Positions 24,901 through 32,456 of a stretch of DNA of 32,885 nt are shown one piece after another. Source of the stretch: an uncultured Calothrix sp. (GTDB lineage: Bacteria > Cyanobacteriota > Cyanobacteriia > Cyanobacteriales > Nostocaceae); NCBI GenBank assembly GCA_937973965.1, contig CALJJQ010000144.1:1-32885 (forward strand), read 5' to 3'. Within the stretch, counting starts at the first letter, position 1; each line of letters opens with the position of its first letter. The notes under the pieces were generated by a model. That model was given only the letters and a program-made list of their open reading frames with translations. It was not told the DNA's origin and ran no database searches. Both the position numbers and the translations under genes were made by a program.

Positions 24901-27637
24901 AAATCGCCTCAAATTGTCCACTTAAATGGGGAATTATTTCTTCAATGGTTTTACCCAGATGCTCATCAACAGAAAATCCATTTATCTGGGCTAAAATATC
25001 ATTAATTTGCACGTATCGTAATTGCCGATCAACAATGCACATCCCCACCGGTGCGCCATTAAAAAAGGCGTTCAACCTGGCTTCACTGGCAATCCGAGCT
25101 TGTTCTGCCTGTTGACGCGATCGCATTTCCAAAATCAAGGACAACATATCAGCCAGAGCACGAGCAAAACTAATATCCTCCTGTCTCCAGATATGGGGTT
25201 GACCAATTTGCTCCACACAAAATATTCCCACCATTGTCCCTGATAACCGCACCGGGATGGAAATTTTGGCAGTAATGCGGTCGGGAATAAAGTAATCGCT
25301 GATCAACTCCCGCAATCGCGGATCCTGTTGGGGGTCTTCAGTAACGATAAACTGCTCGCTCTCCAGGGTTTGCAAGTATACAGGATAGTTTGTTAAGAAA
25401 AAGCGACGGGGGTCTTTTATGTGTTTACCCTGACTACGTAGATAGGTTTGAAAACATTCAACATACTTACAGGAATCATCAGATAACCACACACTAGCCC
25501 GTTCCACCTCTAAATTTTCAACTGCGGCAACGGTAATTTCCCGGACTGCGGTGAGTAAATCCGGCTCAGATAAAATCCGGTGTTTCGTCAACCGGGTCAA
25601 TTCCAAATTGTGACGACGCAACTTTTGGGCACTTTCCCGTAGAGCAGCTTCCGCTTGTTGTCGTTCGTAGATTTCTGCCTGTAACCGCAAATTTTGGCGG
25701 TCTAATCCGACCCTTGCTTGTTGCTCCTGTTCCCAGAGTTTAGCATGGGCCAACCCAATTCCTAACTGAGCGGCAATCGATTCAATTAACTCAACTTCCT
25801 CCGGACTCCACTCACGAAAGCGATCGCATTGGTGCAAACAAATCATCCCGTTGGCTTCCCCTTTAGAAGAGGTTCGCACCGCCAAGAGGGATTTTACCTG
25901 CAACGATTCACAAATTGCGATCGCCTCCCCTAGCAACGGCTCTGTATACACATTCGCAGACACAACTGCCCCATCTTGACTTAAAACTTTAGATACATGG
26001 GTATTTCCTAGTACAGGAATATGCACATTTTTCACAGACCCATATCCGGGTGCCAAAAATTCCGCCAGAATGGGAACCTGGGGAATGGGGAGGGGATGGT
26101 AAACATGAATCAACACCCGACTACTTCCTAAAGCTGCTCCTATTTGCTTGGCTGCCGTGGTGAGGATTTTTTGCGTGTCTAATTGGGCACGAATTTTATT
26201 CGTGATTTCCCTGATTAACAGACTCCGTTCTAATTGCTGTTGTAGTTGTTTTTGAGCATCTTGGCGTTCATAGGCTAAAGAAATTGCCGTAGCTACCGCT
26301 TGTAGAAAATCAATATCCGCAGTTTCCCAAATTTTCGTACTGACACAGTTATCGAAACCAATAAAGCCAACAAATTCGTTTTTCACAATTATGGGAATCA
26401 CCAGAATTGATAATATACCCTGTGGCTCCAAGACTTCCCGTTCCGATGCGGGAAAATCGGCCACAATTCCCGATACAATACTGCCACGACCCAATAATTC
26501 TAACCAACGGGGTAAAAATTCATCATAGGATAAGTTCTGCAAGTTATTTTGATCAATTGTGGGTGTAATTCCCGGAGCGCACCATTCTGCTATTTGACTA
26601 GTAACTAAGCAGCCATTTGCATCTCGATGATTTTCAAATACATAAATACGACTAGCTTTGGCTGTATTTCCTAGTAGTTCAACAATCGTTTGGTAAGTAT
26701 ATTTACGATTTTCAAAAATGAGGAGTTGCTGGTGAATTTCCACCAAAATCGCTAAGTTATTTTCCCTCGCTTGGCGGATATTCATCGCATATTTTTTATC
26801 ACTAATATCCATCACCGTCGTCACCGCAAATTGTTCACCAGATTGGGTAGTAAACCTTTGGGTTCTCGAATCCACGTATATGGGATAATTATCACGACGA
26901 CGGTGGATTTGTTCACAGTAAATCGAGGTATAGTTTTGGGGAGATGAGCTTTCTAGTTGGTGAAAAAAAGTATTGGCATTTATATATTGATTTGTTCCCG
27001 TTGATTCGGCTATCCGGAAACTTAAATTTTGTCCAATTAATTCCTGGGGAGAAAAGCCGTATAACTGACAATAGGCTGGATTTACTTTGAGGATATTACC
27101 ACAAATATCAGTTAAACAAATTCCAATTTGAGCCGAATTAAAAATTGATTCTAATTCTTTTTTACTTGCACTTAGTTCCTCTGCCAGAGCTTGCTTAGCA
27201 ATCACTTCTTGCTTTAATTCTCGATTTTTTTCCTGTAGTTGGAATTGGAGAGATTGAATTTTTAATTGATTGGCAACCCGTAACAAAATCTCCTCTGGAT
27301 GTAAGGGTTTACAAATATAATCAATCGCCCCCATTTTTAAAGCTTGTATTCTATCTTCAACCTCGTTTAAAACACTAACGCAAATCACCGGAATCGCCTG
27401 AGTTTTGGGATTGGCTTGTAACCTTTCACAAACTTGATAACCATCAATTTCTGGCATTTTCAGGTCAAGCAAAATTAAATTGGGTTGCCAATTTGCAGCA
27501 ATTTCTAAGGCAACGAATCCCGATGTAGTTGTCTCAACTTGATAATTATAGGCAGACAACAACTCAGATAAAAATCTTAGGGTTTCATAGCCATCATCTA
27601 CTATTAAAATTTTGAAATTATCTGCGGTAATTGTCAT
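21929..27637 (-). CDS. Giant hybrid sensor histidine kinase (REC-PAS-GAF-GAF-GAF-PAS-PAS-PAS-GAF-HK-REC)
   Basis: This 1902-residue cytosolic sensor has no membrane segment. Domain order by position: receiver (8-125, phospho-acceptor Asp58 in LLDLKMP), coiled coil, PAS (about 160-285), GAF (293-460), GAF (476-640), GAF (688-840), PAS (853-970), PAS (983-1100), PAS (1111-1225) and GAF (1236-1423). The histidine kinase has His1451 in SHELRTP, NLIGNAIKF, DTGPGIE and GTGLGLAIS, and a second receiver (about 1688-1805) has Asp1739 in FMDMRMP. A C-terminal helical tail of about 90 residues has no obvious HPt histidine. The fourth GAF is of the phytochrome/cyanobacteriochrome type (RVVVYQFNPDWSG, CYIELLEQFQARAY) and keeps a Cys (1361) at the bilin-attachment position. 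The signal is unknown; multistep phosphorelay is expected. The gene stands alone. ATG at 27637. Confidence 0.93.
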   Translation of the reverse strand: MTITADNFKILIVDDGYETLRFLSELLSAYNYQVETTTSGFVALEIAANWQPNLILLDLKMPEIDGYQVCERLQANPKTQAIPVICVSVLNEVEDRIQALKMGAIDYICKPLHPEEILLRVANQLKIQSLQFQLQEKNRELKQEVIAKQALAEELSASKKELESIFNSAQIGICLTDICGNILKVNPAYCQLYGFSPQELIGQNLSFRIAESTGTNQYINANTFFHQLESSSPQNYTSIYCEQIHRRRDNYPIYVDSRTQRFTTQSGEQFAVTTVMDISDKKYAMNIRQARENNLAILVEIHQQLLIFENRKYTYQTIVELLGNTAKASRIYVFENHRDANGCLVTSQIAEWCAPGITPTIDQNNLQNLSYDEFLPRWLELLGRGSIVSGIVADFPASEREVLEPQGILSILVIPIIVKNEFVGFIGFDNCVSTKIWETADIDFLQAVATAISLAYERQDAQKQLQQQLERSLLIREITNKIRAQLDTQKILTTAAKQIGAALGSSRVLIHVYHPLPIPQVPILAEFLAPGYGSVKNVHIPVLGNTHVSKVLSQDGAVVSANVYTEPLLGEAIAICESLQVKSLLAVRTSSKGEANGMICLHQCDRFREWSPEEVELIESIAAQLGIGLAHAKLWEQEQQARVGLDRQNLRLQAEIYERQQAEAALRESAQKLRRHNLELTRLTKHRILSEPDLLTAVREITVAAVENLEVERASVWLSDDSCKYVECFQTYLRSQGKHIKDPRRFFLTNYPVYLQTLESEQFIVTEDPQQDPRLRELISDYFIPDRITAKISIPVRLSGTMVGIFCVEQIGQPHIWRQEDISFARALADMLSLILEMRSRQQAEQARIASEARLNAFFNGAPVGMCIVDRQLRYVQINDILAQINGFSVDEHLGKTIEEIIPHLSGQFEAICLQVLQQNRPILNQEVSAASLNQPDVLRDFIISYFPIPGEDGQPCGVGIVLIEITARKQAERELQRVSERLQLLLTSSGATLFSCQPTENLEITFVSPNVSEVFNYHPDEILYHPSFWASRIHPEDRNRILRNFSQLFTQGFHNHDYRFLHGDGSYHWVNTQLRLFRDPETNEPIEIVGYSIDISERKSTELALQESQRRYRNLAEASPVVIFHTDTQGNWFYTNHRWQELTGQEPATAQGQGWMTAIHPQDRDRIHRQWQQAVNTATACDLEYRIMGNGKTAWVISQVLPEFDENNQHLGFIGTITDITERHQAEIALRESAERERALTRAITRMRQTLNIETIFAATTEELRQVLNCDRVVVYQFNPDWSGQFVAESVGREWRSLLRTDAEWGGELVGDDKCTLKDMTSNDSPIVDTYLQTTKGGAYAQGKGFLCVPDIYAAGFQTCYIELLEQFQARAYITVPIFCGEKLWGLLASYQNSGARKWHSGEIAIVVQIGNQLGVALQQVQQSQALQKAVIAADAANRAKSEFLANMSHELRTPLNAILGFTQLMHRDTSLSAEIRENLGIINRAGEHLLNLINDILEMSKIEAGRSQVNITSFDFYRFLENLQKLLADRAAAKNLEFQVEIAKDIPPYIQTDQSKLRQVLLNLIGNAIKFTSKGKVEVCVNWQQTCEIEFTVSDTGPGIEATELDLLFEAFVQTQTGRNSQQGTGLGLAISRKYVELMGGRMWVDSQVGVGSKFSFVIPVSVTDNGECEDQSHQQIRSLAANQTRNKILVVDDAKESRIFLVRLLTSVGFQVREATNGEEAIAIWQQWYPDLIFMDMRMPIMDGYTATTTIKNLVREDNHPQPIIIALTANAFAEQKQEMLAAGCDDLINKPLNTEILFQKLQTHLQVEYLYDDTNWKTDTSINASQPPTNSLSDISNLITQMPKSWQEQLFHAAASCSDNLILELLTEIPPEQQILTTYLTELALNFQFEKIIELNNL

Positions 27638-28144
27638 GAGATTCCCAATAATAGCTCTGATTCAATCTAATTTTGCCCTATGGATTATAAAGAAAGTAGG
27701 ATACAGGAGGTTCGTGCTGACCGTGGTTGCGGGAGTATCTGTTCCCTTTTGAAATTAGCAATCAATATAGTCGTATTATTTACACCCATCAAAACGAATA
27801 AAAAGGATTAGTGGTCTGTTCCATTAAATTTACCTTATTTGTAAACATCACCTGTCTTTTTCTTCGGTTGTGTCGAACTAAAATGGGGACAAATACACTA
27901 AAATCCACATACATTTCCCGAATTTGGAGCGAACTCATAAAACTTTTAGCGAGTAGTCCGTGACGGGAGTAGGGAGTAGTAGGAAAACTAACCCATTAGT
28001 CAAGACTTGTCACTCCCTTGCTCAAAATCCAGGATTTTTTATGACTAAAGCCTTTCCCTAAGGTGCTGTCACCTGTTAAAGGAATATACAACTTCAATGC
28101 AAAAAGCCGATTAAAAAAGCCTTTTCTCCTGTATCCTGATATAT
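27638..28144. other. 507-bp spacer upstream of the hybrid kinase
   Basis: It should contain the leftward promoter of the kinase gene. I see no clear -35/-10 pair, only a GGGAGTAGGGAGTAGTAGG repeat near 27966-27984 like the one at 20018-20031. Nothing else is supported. Confidence 0.5.
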
Positions 28145-28348
28145 TTAAAAACGCCACCAAGTTTTTTGCAGATAGGAAAGCACCCCAAAAGCGATCGCAA
28201 TCAAAAACAGCACCAGAATCAGACCACCTGGTAAAGCAGTTAAAAACGGAATCCCGAAACCACGCATCACCCAAACCGCGATCGCAATACCCAAAAACAT
28301 ACCGAAGATTTGGGTCAGTCTTTGGTTCAGCTTTGATGATTGACTCAC
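28145..28348 (-). CDS. Small two-helix membrane protein, 67 residues
   Basis: I do not recognise a named family. Two hydrophobic segments (about 14-30, FGMFLGIAIAVWVM; about 41-58, GGLILVLFLIAIAFGVL) are joined by a short loop, and the ends are polar (N-terminal SSKLNQR, C-terminal QKTWWRF). It is probably an integral membrane protein of the plasma or thylakoid membrane. The start is GTG at 28348, with AGGAG about 9 bp upstream. A 108-residue frame on the opposite strand covers the same bases, but has no coding character or ribosome site and is rejected. Nothing around it indicates a function. Confidence 0.7.
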   Translation of the reverse strand: MSQSSKLNQRLTQIFGMFLGIAIAVWVMRGFGIPFLTALPGGLILVLFLIAIAFGVLSYLQKTWWRF

Positions 28349-29335
28349 AATTTCCTACTCCTGATTATTTTTGTAAACAGAAAATTTGACAGCAGTCAGC
28401 AGCATCAAACTAGAGTTTTTCTGTACTTTTGACCTAATTATCTAACTATATTTGCTATCCGTACCAGTAAATCTAATTTTTTCACCTCCCCATCCTCTCT
28501 TACTGACAAATACTGGTTCTTCGATTTTATCCTAGTATTTCCCCTCAGCAACTGGACATACCCCAATATTTGACCACAGCGTAACGGAAGTCGAGACAAC
28601 CCGGTGGGTAGTCTCCAGGAAAGCAGGGAGAGAAAGGGAATAAATGCTTCTACCATTGACAAGCGCAAAGTTAATGTGGTGAAGTACCAGGTTGAATTGA
28701 GATTATTCTGCGGGTACGCACAGCGTTTTCGTCGAAAATACTACTACATGTCTATGGATGTGAAAGGGTGATTTTGAATAGAAATTAATTTTTCATCCCC
28801 TCCGTCTTATACTCCCCTATTCTGAATCATGAAGATAGGATGAAGCATTGGGCTTTTATCTTTAAGTATTTATGGAGATGTAAATGCAAAATCAGTTACT
28901 CAATTGTGCCTGTATTAAGTATAGATAACGAATCTGTAAATTCCTCGTGATATTTATGTCCATAAATTTCCAAAAGCTTTATTTCTGAATATTTTCACGG
29001 ATTGACCACCAAATTGCCATTCCTGACTAAATCCACCATAATGATGCTATATTGAACTTGATTTAAGTTGGGACTGTATAATTACGGCAATCAATCTCAA
29101 GTCAAAAAAAATACATATTTTTGGTAAATTTTTTGGGGAAAAATAGGTTTAGCAATGTCTATTTCCGGACAAGCTGTATATTTAGGTGGAGTCATAATTA
29201 GGCTACTGATTGGGGGTGGATACCGTTGGTGAAATTAAAAACTTTGAAATATAGTTAACACTTAAACCAACAAGTCCTGAAAGATAAAGTTACTAACTAT
29301 TCATTGTGGATGTGCCATAGGAGTGTAATCAAAGT
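28349..29335. other. 987-bp spacer with a hairpin-rich core and a -10-like box
   Basis: No gene is well supported. The part around 28560-28645 is relatively GC-rich and folds into a strong stem (28593-28615). A TATAAT preceded by TG occurs at about 29078-29083 and may belong to the promoter of the SRPBCC gene. Short ATG frames at 28883 (14 residues) and 29155 (25 residues) lack support. Confidence 0.5.
28593..28615. other. Strong stem-loop GAGAC-a-ACCC-ggt-GGGT-a-GTCTC; possible structured RNA
   Basis: Two perfectly complementary segments are separated only by a symmetrical A-A mismatch and a three-base loop. It is the centre of a compact region (about 28537-28660) unlike the AT-rich spacer around it. 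It could be part of a non-coding RNA or a dispersed repeat; strand and ends cannot be set from sequence alone. Confidence 0.4.
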
Positions 29336-29890
29336 ATGACAGCCTCATTCCCAACCGACTTAACGATGTTTGCTGCTGAACAACCTTGGAACCCGGAGCA
29401 ACAAAGGATGTTAATCCAAGGTGAGGTGATTGTCGAAACCGAGAGTCATAATGCTTGGGGGGGTGCGGTGACTGCGTGGATGTATTTACCCTTAACGCGA
29501 TCGCAAGTTTGGCAAAAGTTAACGGATTACCCTTCCTGGGTTCAATATTTTCCCGATATTACCCGTAGTGAGGTGATACAACGAGGTGAGGTAAAGCGTT
29601 TGTATCAAGCGGCACAAAAAGCCTTTCTATTCTTCTCCGCCCAAGTAGAAATATATCTCCAGGTGGTGGAGGATTTAGGGCAAAGAATCCAATTTCGTCT
29701 GGAAAAGGGTAGTTTCCACGACTTTACCGCCAATATCGAGTTAAAGGATTTTGCCCAGGGGACAATCCTCAAGTACGCCGTGAGAGCAACTCCTACCATT
29801 CCCGTACCCTCGATATTTATTCAGCAGGCAATGAATTTTGAATTACCTGCAAACATGCGGAAAATGCGACAGGTTATTTGTAAAAAATAG
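29336..29890 (+). CDS. SRPBCC (START-like) family protein
   Basis: The 184-residue protein fits the SRPBCC/polyketide-cyclase-like helix-grip fold. A strand region (about 27-48; GEVIVETESHNAWGGAVTAW) leads to MYLPLTRSQVWQKLTDYPSWVQYFPDI, the characteristic first helix and turn. Long strands follow (RLYQAAQKAF, RIQFRLEKGS, TILKYAVRATPTIPVPS) and then the C-terminal gripping helix (QQAMNFELPANMRKMRQVI). Such proteins bind hydrophobic ligands such as lipids, quinones or pigments. The ligand is unknown. No signal peptide is apparent. The start ATG at 29336 has AGGAG about 12 bp upstream, somewhat distant. Its 3' end overlaps the end of the convergent lnt gene by 17 bp, so the two genes share a terminus. 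Confidence 0.85.
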   Translation: MTASFPTDLTMFAAEQPWNPEQQRMLIQGEVIVETESHNAWGGAVTAWMYLPLTRSQVWQKLTDYPSWVQYFPDITRSEVIQRGEVKRLYQAAQKAFLFFSAQVEIYLQVVEDLGQRIQFRLEKGSFHDFTANIELKDFAQGTILKYAVRATPTIPVPSIFIQQAMNFELPANMRKMRQVICKK

Positions 29891-31484
29891 TTAACAGCCA
29901 CCAGATTATCCCTAACCCCAGCAAGGTAGGTGTTAACCAGTCACCCCATTTCACATAGGGGGTTTGGGTGGTGCGACGATATATGGTTTCCGAGTGGATT
30001 GCGTAGGTACGGTGCTGAGAAATCCACAAAGTTTTGCCGTGGGGGTTGACAAAACCCGACAAACCTGTATTCGTCGCCCGTACAGCCCAACGGTCAGTTT
30101 CAATCGCTCGCATGAGATCGTGAGCATGGTGTTGCATTTGCATCGCTGCACTGTAGGGGTCATTATTAGAAGCAGTGAGGATAAATTCTCCCCCCGCAGC
30201 AGCTTGACGACGAAATAATTCTGGAAAAGCCGATTCATAACAAATACCCGCGATCGCAATTCCCAAGGGTGTGGCAAATATTTGTTCGCTTTTACCGGGG
30301 ACTTGACGTGCTGTCACGGGGGAAAGACGACGGATAAATTGACCAAAAAACTCCTCTAGGGGAATATATTCCCCCAAGGGGACTAATTTATGTTTTTCGT
30401 AGCGCTCCGGTAATAAACCATTTTTGCCAAAGGTAAATAAACTATTGGCATAGGTATCAGTATTTGCACGTTCCGCAAATCCCCCAATCCAAGCAATTAC
30501 ACCCCGCTGTTCCACCGCTTTCACTAAGGAACTGGAGCGAATATCCCTCAAGAAAAACGGTAATGCACCTTCAGGGGTCAAAACCGCATCCACCCCTGCA
30601 TCCGCAAGTTGTTCGTAACCACGGGTATATCCAGTTAAAGCGCGACGCAAACCATCCCCATCAAACTTAATTCGATTCGGTACATTTCCCTGAATCACAC
30701 CAACTTGCAGCGCAGCACTAGCTTGTTCATTCAAGGGTTGGATATATAAATAAAAACCCAGTAAATGGCTACAAATAAATAAGGCGGCGGGTAAGGTATA
30801 AAAAAATTGGTATTTTAGCGTAGATTTACTAGGCTTAGTAGCCGAATCTGACATCAACAAACAAACTTCCGCAATCAAACCATTAACACCCACAATCACA
30901 CTCGTCACCGCACTAGTTCCCGATAGCTGTCCCAGATGTAAAATCACCAAATTATGGGGAGATTGGGTATAAGCAAGGGTCGTCCACCACAACGGTCCCA
31001 ACATCCAGATATTTTCTAGCAGACACCACAAACCCACACCTAAAAATAAACGCGTCAATACCACCAACGGTATCGGAATCGCACTAGGTTTATTCCCAGC
31101 AGATAAACTCGAAATCACCACAGCAAATAAGCTTGTCCAACAACCAACCAGCAAAGCACCCCAGAGAGTAATAAACAACCAAGCAAAAAATGCGATCGCC
31201 ACACTCCCCAACCAAGGAATCCCCATCCAAGTCAAAGGATGTAGTCCAGTAATCCAAGATAAAGCCGTACCATGATAGCCAATTCCCCACACAGCACCAA
31301 CCAAAAACTTTTTCCAGTGTGATTTATAGGGGTGCTTAACAAGCACAACCCACAATGGGACTAAAGCCATCCACCCTAAAATCCAAGCATTGACAGGAGG
31401 AACTGTTATACCCATACCCATTCCGGTAACTAGAATCAGCAAATACTGATTAAATAAACTTTTCTTAACTCTGTGTGATTGCAT
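29874..31484 (-). CDS. lnt: Apolipoprotein N-acyltransferase
   Basis: Lnt adds the third acyl chain to the N-terminal cysteine of lipoproteins at the periplasmic face of the plasma membrane. The 536-residue protein (ATG at 31484; a TTG at 31490 is less likely) has about seven hydrophobic segments in the first 250 residues. A nitrilase-type domain follows (about 258-500), then a C-terminal helix (WLTPTLLGLGIIWWLLTIF). The catalytic triad is visible: Glu306 in TPEGALP, Lys364 in YEKHKLVPLGEYIP and Cys415 in GICYESAFPE. Downstream SNNDPYSAAMQMQHHAHDLMRAIETDRWAVRATNTGLSG is the usual family signature in cyanobacterial form. The gene is single and converges with the SRPBCC gene (17-bp overlap). 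The lipoprotein at 1190 is a plausible substrate class. Nothing looks broken. Confidence 0.95.
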   Translation of the reverse strand: MQSHRVKKSLFNQYLLILVTGMGMGITVPPVNAWILGWMALVPLWVVLVKHPYKSHWKKFLVGAVWGIGYHGTALSWITGLHPLTWMGIPWLGSVAIAFFAWLFITLWGALLVGCWTSLFAVVISSLSAGNKPSAIPIPLVVLTRLFLGVGLWCLLENIWMLGPLWWTTLAYTQSPHNLVILHLGQLSGTSAVTSVIVGVNGLIAEVCLLMSDSATKPSKSTLKYQFFYTLPAALFICSHLLGFYLYIQPLNEQASAALQVGVIQGNVPNRIKFDGDGLRRALTGYTRGYEQLADAGVDAVLTPEGALPFFLRDIRSSSLVKAVEQRGVIAWIGGFAERANTDTYANSLFTFGKNGLLPERYEKHKLVPLGEYIPLEEFFGQFIRRLSPVTARQVPGKSEQIFATPLGIAIAGICYESAFPELFRRQAAAGGEFILTASNNDPYSAAMQMQHHAHDLMRAIETDRWAVRATNTGLSGFVNPHGKTLWISQHRTYAIHSETIYRRTTQTPYVKWGDWLTPTLLGLGIIWWLLTIFYK

Positions 31485-31490
31485 TCCCAA

Positions 31491-32030
31491 ATTTTTAACT
31501 TGAAATTTAGAGACTTGAGATTAGTAAAGCACGAGTCCTAGAGGATGGTGGAAAAGTTTGAGAAAGCATAATCATATATTTCTAACTGAAGTGCAATGGG
31601 AAAAATTATCTATGGTTTAGGTGTACACCAAGAAGCTACCCCACACAAAAACTTAGTCTCTCAAGATAACCATTCCCCTACCCTGAACTAGCCATGACGT
31701 ACAATAGGGCTTTTCCAACAACCTTTGAGCAGGGAACCAAAAATCAACCGAAAATCATCTCATCAGACCAACAGTCAAAAGAAGTATGCATCGAAACTAC
31801 AGCATAGAGACAGTGTAGACTTAATCAACAGGAAATTACCTATATTATTCTCAATAGGGCTTGCAGAAAAATTCTAGGGAACGAATATAGAGACCAAAAT
31901 TGCATTTCTCACAAGTAATGGATACGCCCCGCAAATCAGTTCAGCCAAACTGAATAGAAAAAGGGCAGCATATCAATAATACAAAATTATAAACAGAATG
32001 TGATAGGATGGTGTATAATTTCATGAGGAA
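31491..32030. other. 540-bp spacer between lnt and the riboswitch
   Basis: There is no gene. CAATAGGGCTT occurs twice (about 31703 and 31854), suggesting fragments of a dispersed repeat or transposon end. A consensus -10 box (32014-32019) precedes the riboswitch. Nothing else is recognised. Confidence 0.5.
32014..32019 (+). promoter_or_regulatory. -10 box TATAAT of the riboswitch transcript
   Basis: A perfect TATAAT lies 11-12 bp before the first conserved base of the riboswitch at 32031, the right distance for a transcript starting near 32026. The -35 region is poor (TTATAA at about 31987), so an activator or a non-standard sigma factor could be involved. Confidence 0.6.
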
Positions 32031-32205
32031 GTCAGCCTAATCCAAAAAACCTGACAACAAACTAACATACAAATTATTGTCAGTAACCCTGGAACGGAGG
32101 AACCATTGTTTGGGGCTAACCTTCAGTTTATACCGTAAACACAAGGAGAGTATCTCTCAACTCTAGCCCGTCAGCTAACTTCGTAGGCATTGAGAGGAAC
32201 CAAAG
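32031..32205 (+). ncRNA. c-di-AMP riboswitch (ydaO/yuaA class)
   Basis: The conserved blocks of the ydaO aptamer occur in order. GCCTAATCC at 32035-32043 forms P1 and its junction. A variable stem CTGACAA ... TTGTCAG (32051-32083) follows, then ACGGAGGAACC at about 32094-32104 and TTTGGGGCTAACC. A variable stem GTTTA-taccg-TAAAC (32126-32140) precedes AGCCCGTCAGCTAACTTCGTAGGC at about 32165-32188, which closes P1. In known members c-di-AMP binding usually turns off genes for cell-wall hydrolases, potassium or osmolyte uptake. No complete gene of that kind follows in the window; a tnpB gene starts 250 bp downstream. I see no strong terminator after it, so the expression platform is not resolved. 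Confidence 0.88.
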
Positions 32206-32300
32206 ATTTTTCGCATTCCTTGTATGTGATAAATTCATCTGTGTTCCTGGCTGGTACTGCTCGCTTCCTTGTACCCCATGCAACTTTTTGAGGTGGATTT

Positions 32301-32324
32301 GTGCTTGATAAAAATACTCGTTGA
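32301..32324 (+). other. Possible start of the gene formerly under the riboswitch, cut after eight codons
   Basis: GAGG about 7 bp upstream of a GTG at 32301 begins a frame that ends at TGA 32322-32324, next to sequence resembling a transposon end (CCCTTCGCCTTTAGGTAAGGG at about 32328-32348). This would fit a gene start interrupted by the tnpB element. The frame is too short to prove it. Confidence 0.25.
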
Positions 32325-32360
32325 AAACCCTTCGCCTTTAGGTAAGGGATGAAAACGGTC

Positions 32361-32382
32361 TCAGTCCTTTAGGACTCTCTGA
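32361..32382. repeat. Hairpin AGTCC-TTTA-GGACT, possible left end structure of the tnpB element
   Basis: A perfect 5-bp stem with a TTTA loop is flanked by TC ... CTCTGA that extends the pairing with a bulge. Subterminal imperfect hairpins of this type are a hallmark of IS200/IS605 ends. The neighbouring CCCTT ... AAGGG stem (about 32328-32348) belongs to the same region. Confidence 0.45.
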
Positions 32383-32456
32383 TTTCATCTCTTTGATGTC
32401 CAAAATATTATTGTAAAATCGCTATAACGCATAAACAACAGGGGGGTGATTCCGCG

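Noticed and set aside
28063-28389. 108-residue plus-strand ORF opposite the small membrane protein
   Set aside because: It lacks coding character and a ribosome site. The minus-strand frame has two clean membrane helices and AGGAG before its GTG.
28438-28668. 76-residue minus-strand ORF
   Set aside because: It starts with TTG, has no ribosome site, and its sequence follows the hairpin-rich DNA block. A structured RNA or repeat explains it better.
29155-29232. 25-residue hydrophobic frame upstream of the SRPBCC gene, possible small photosystem-type peptide
   Set aside because: There is no ribosome site, its hydrophobic run is broken by Arg, and it does not match a known small photosystem subunit.
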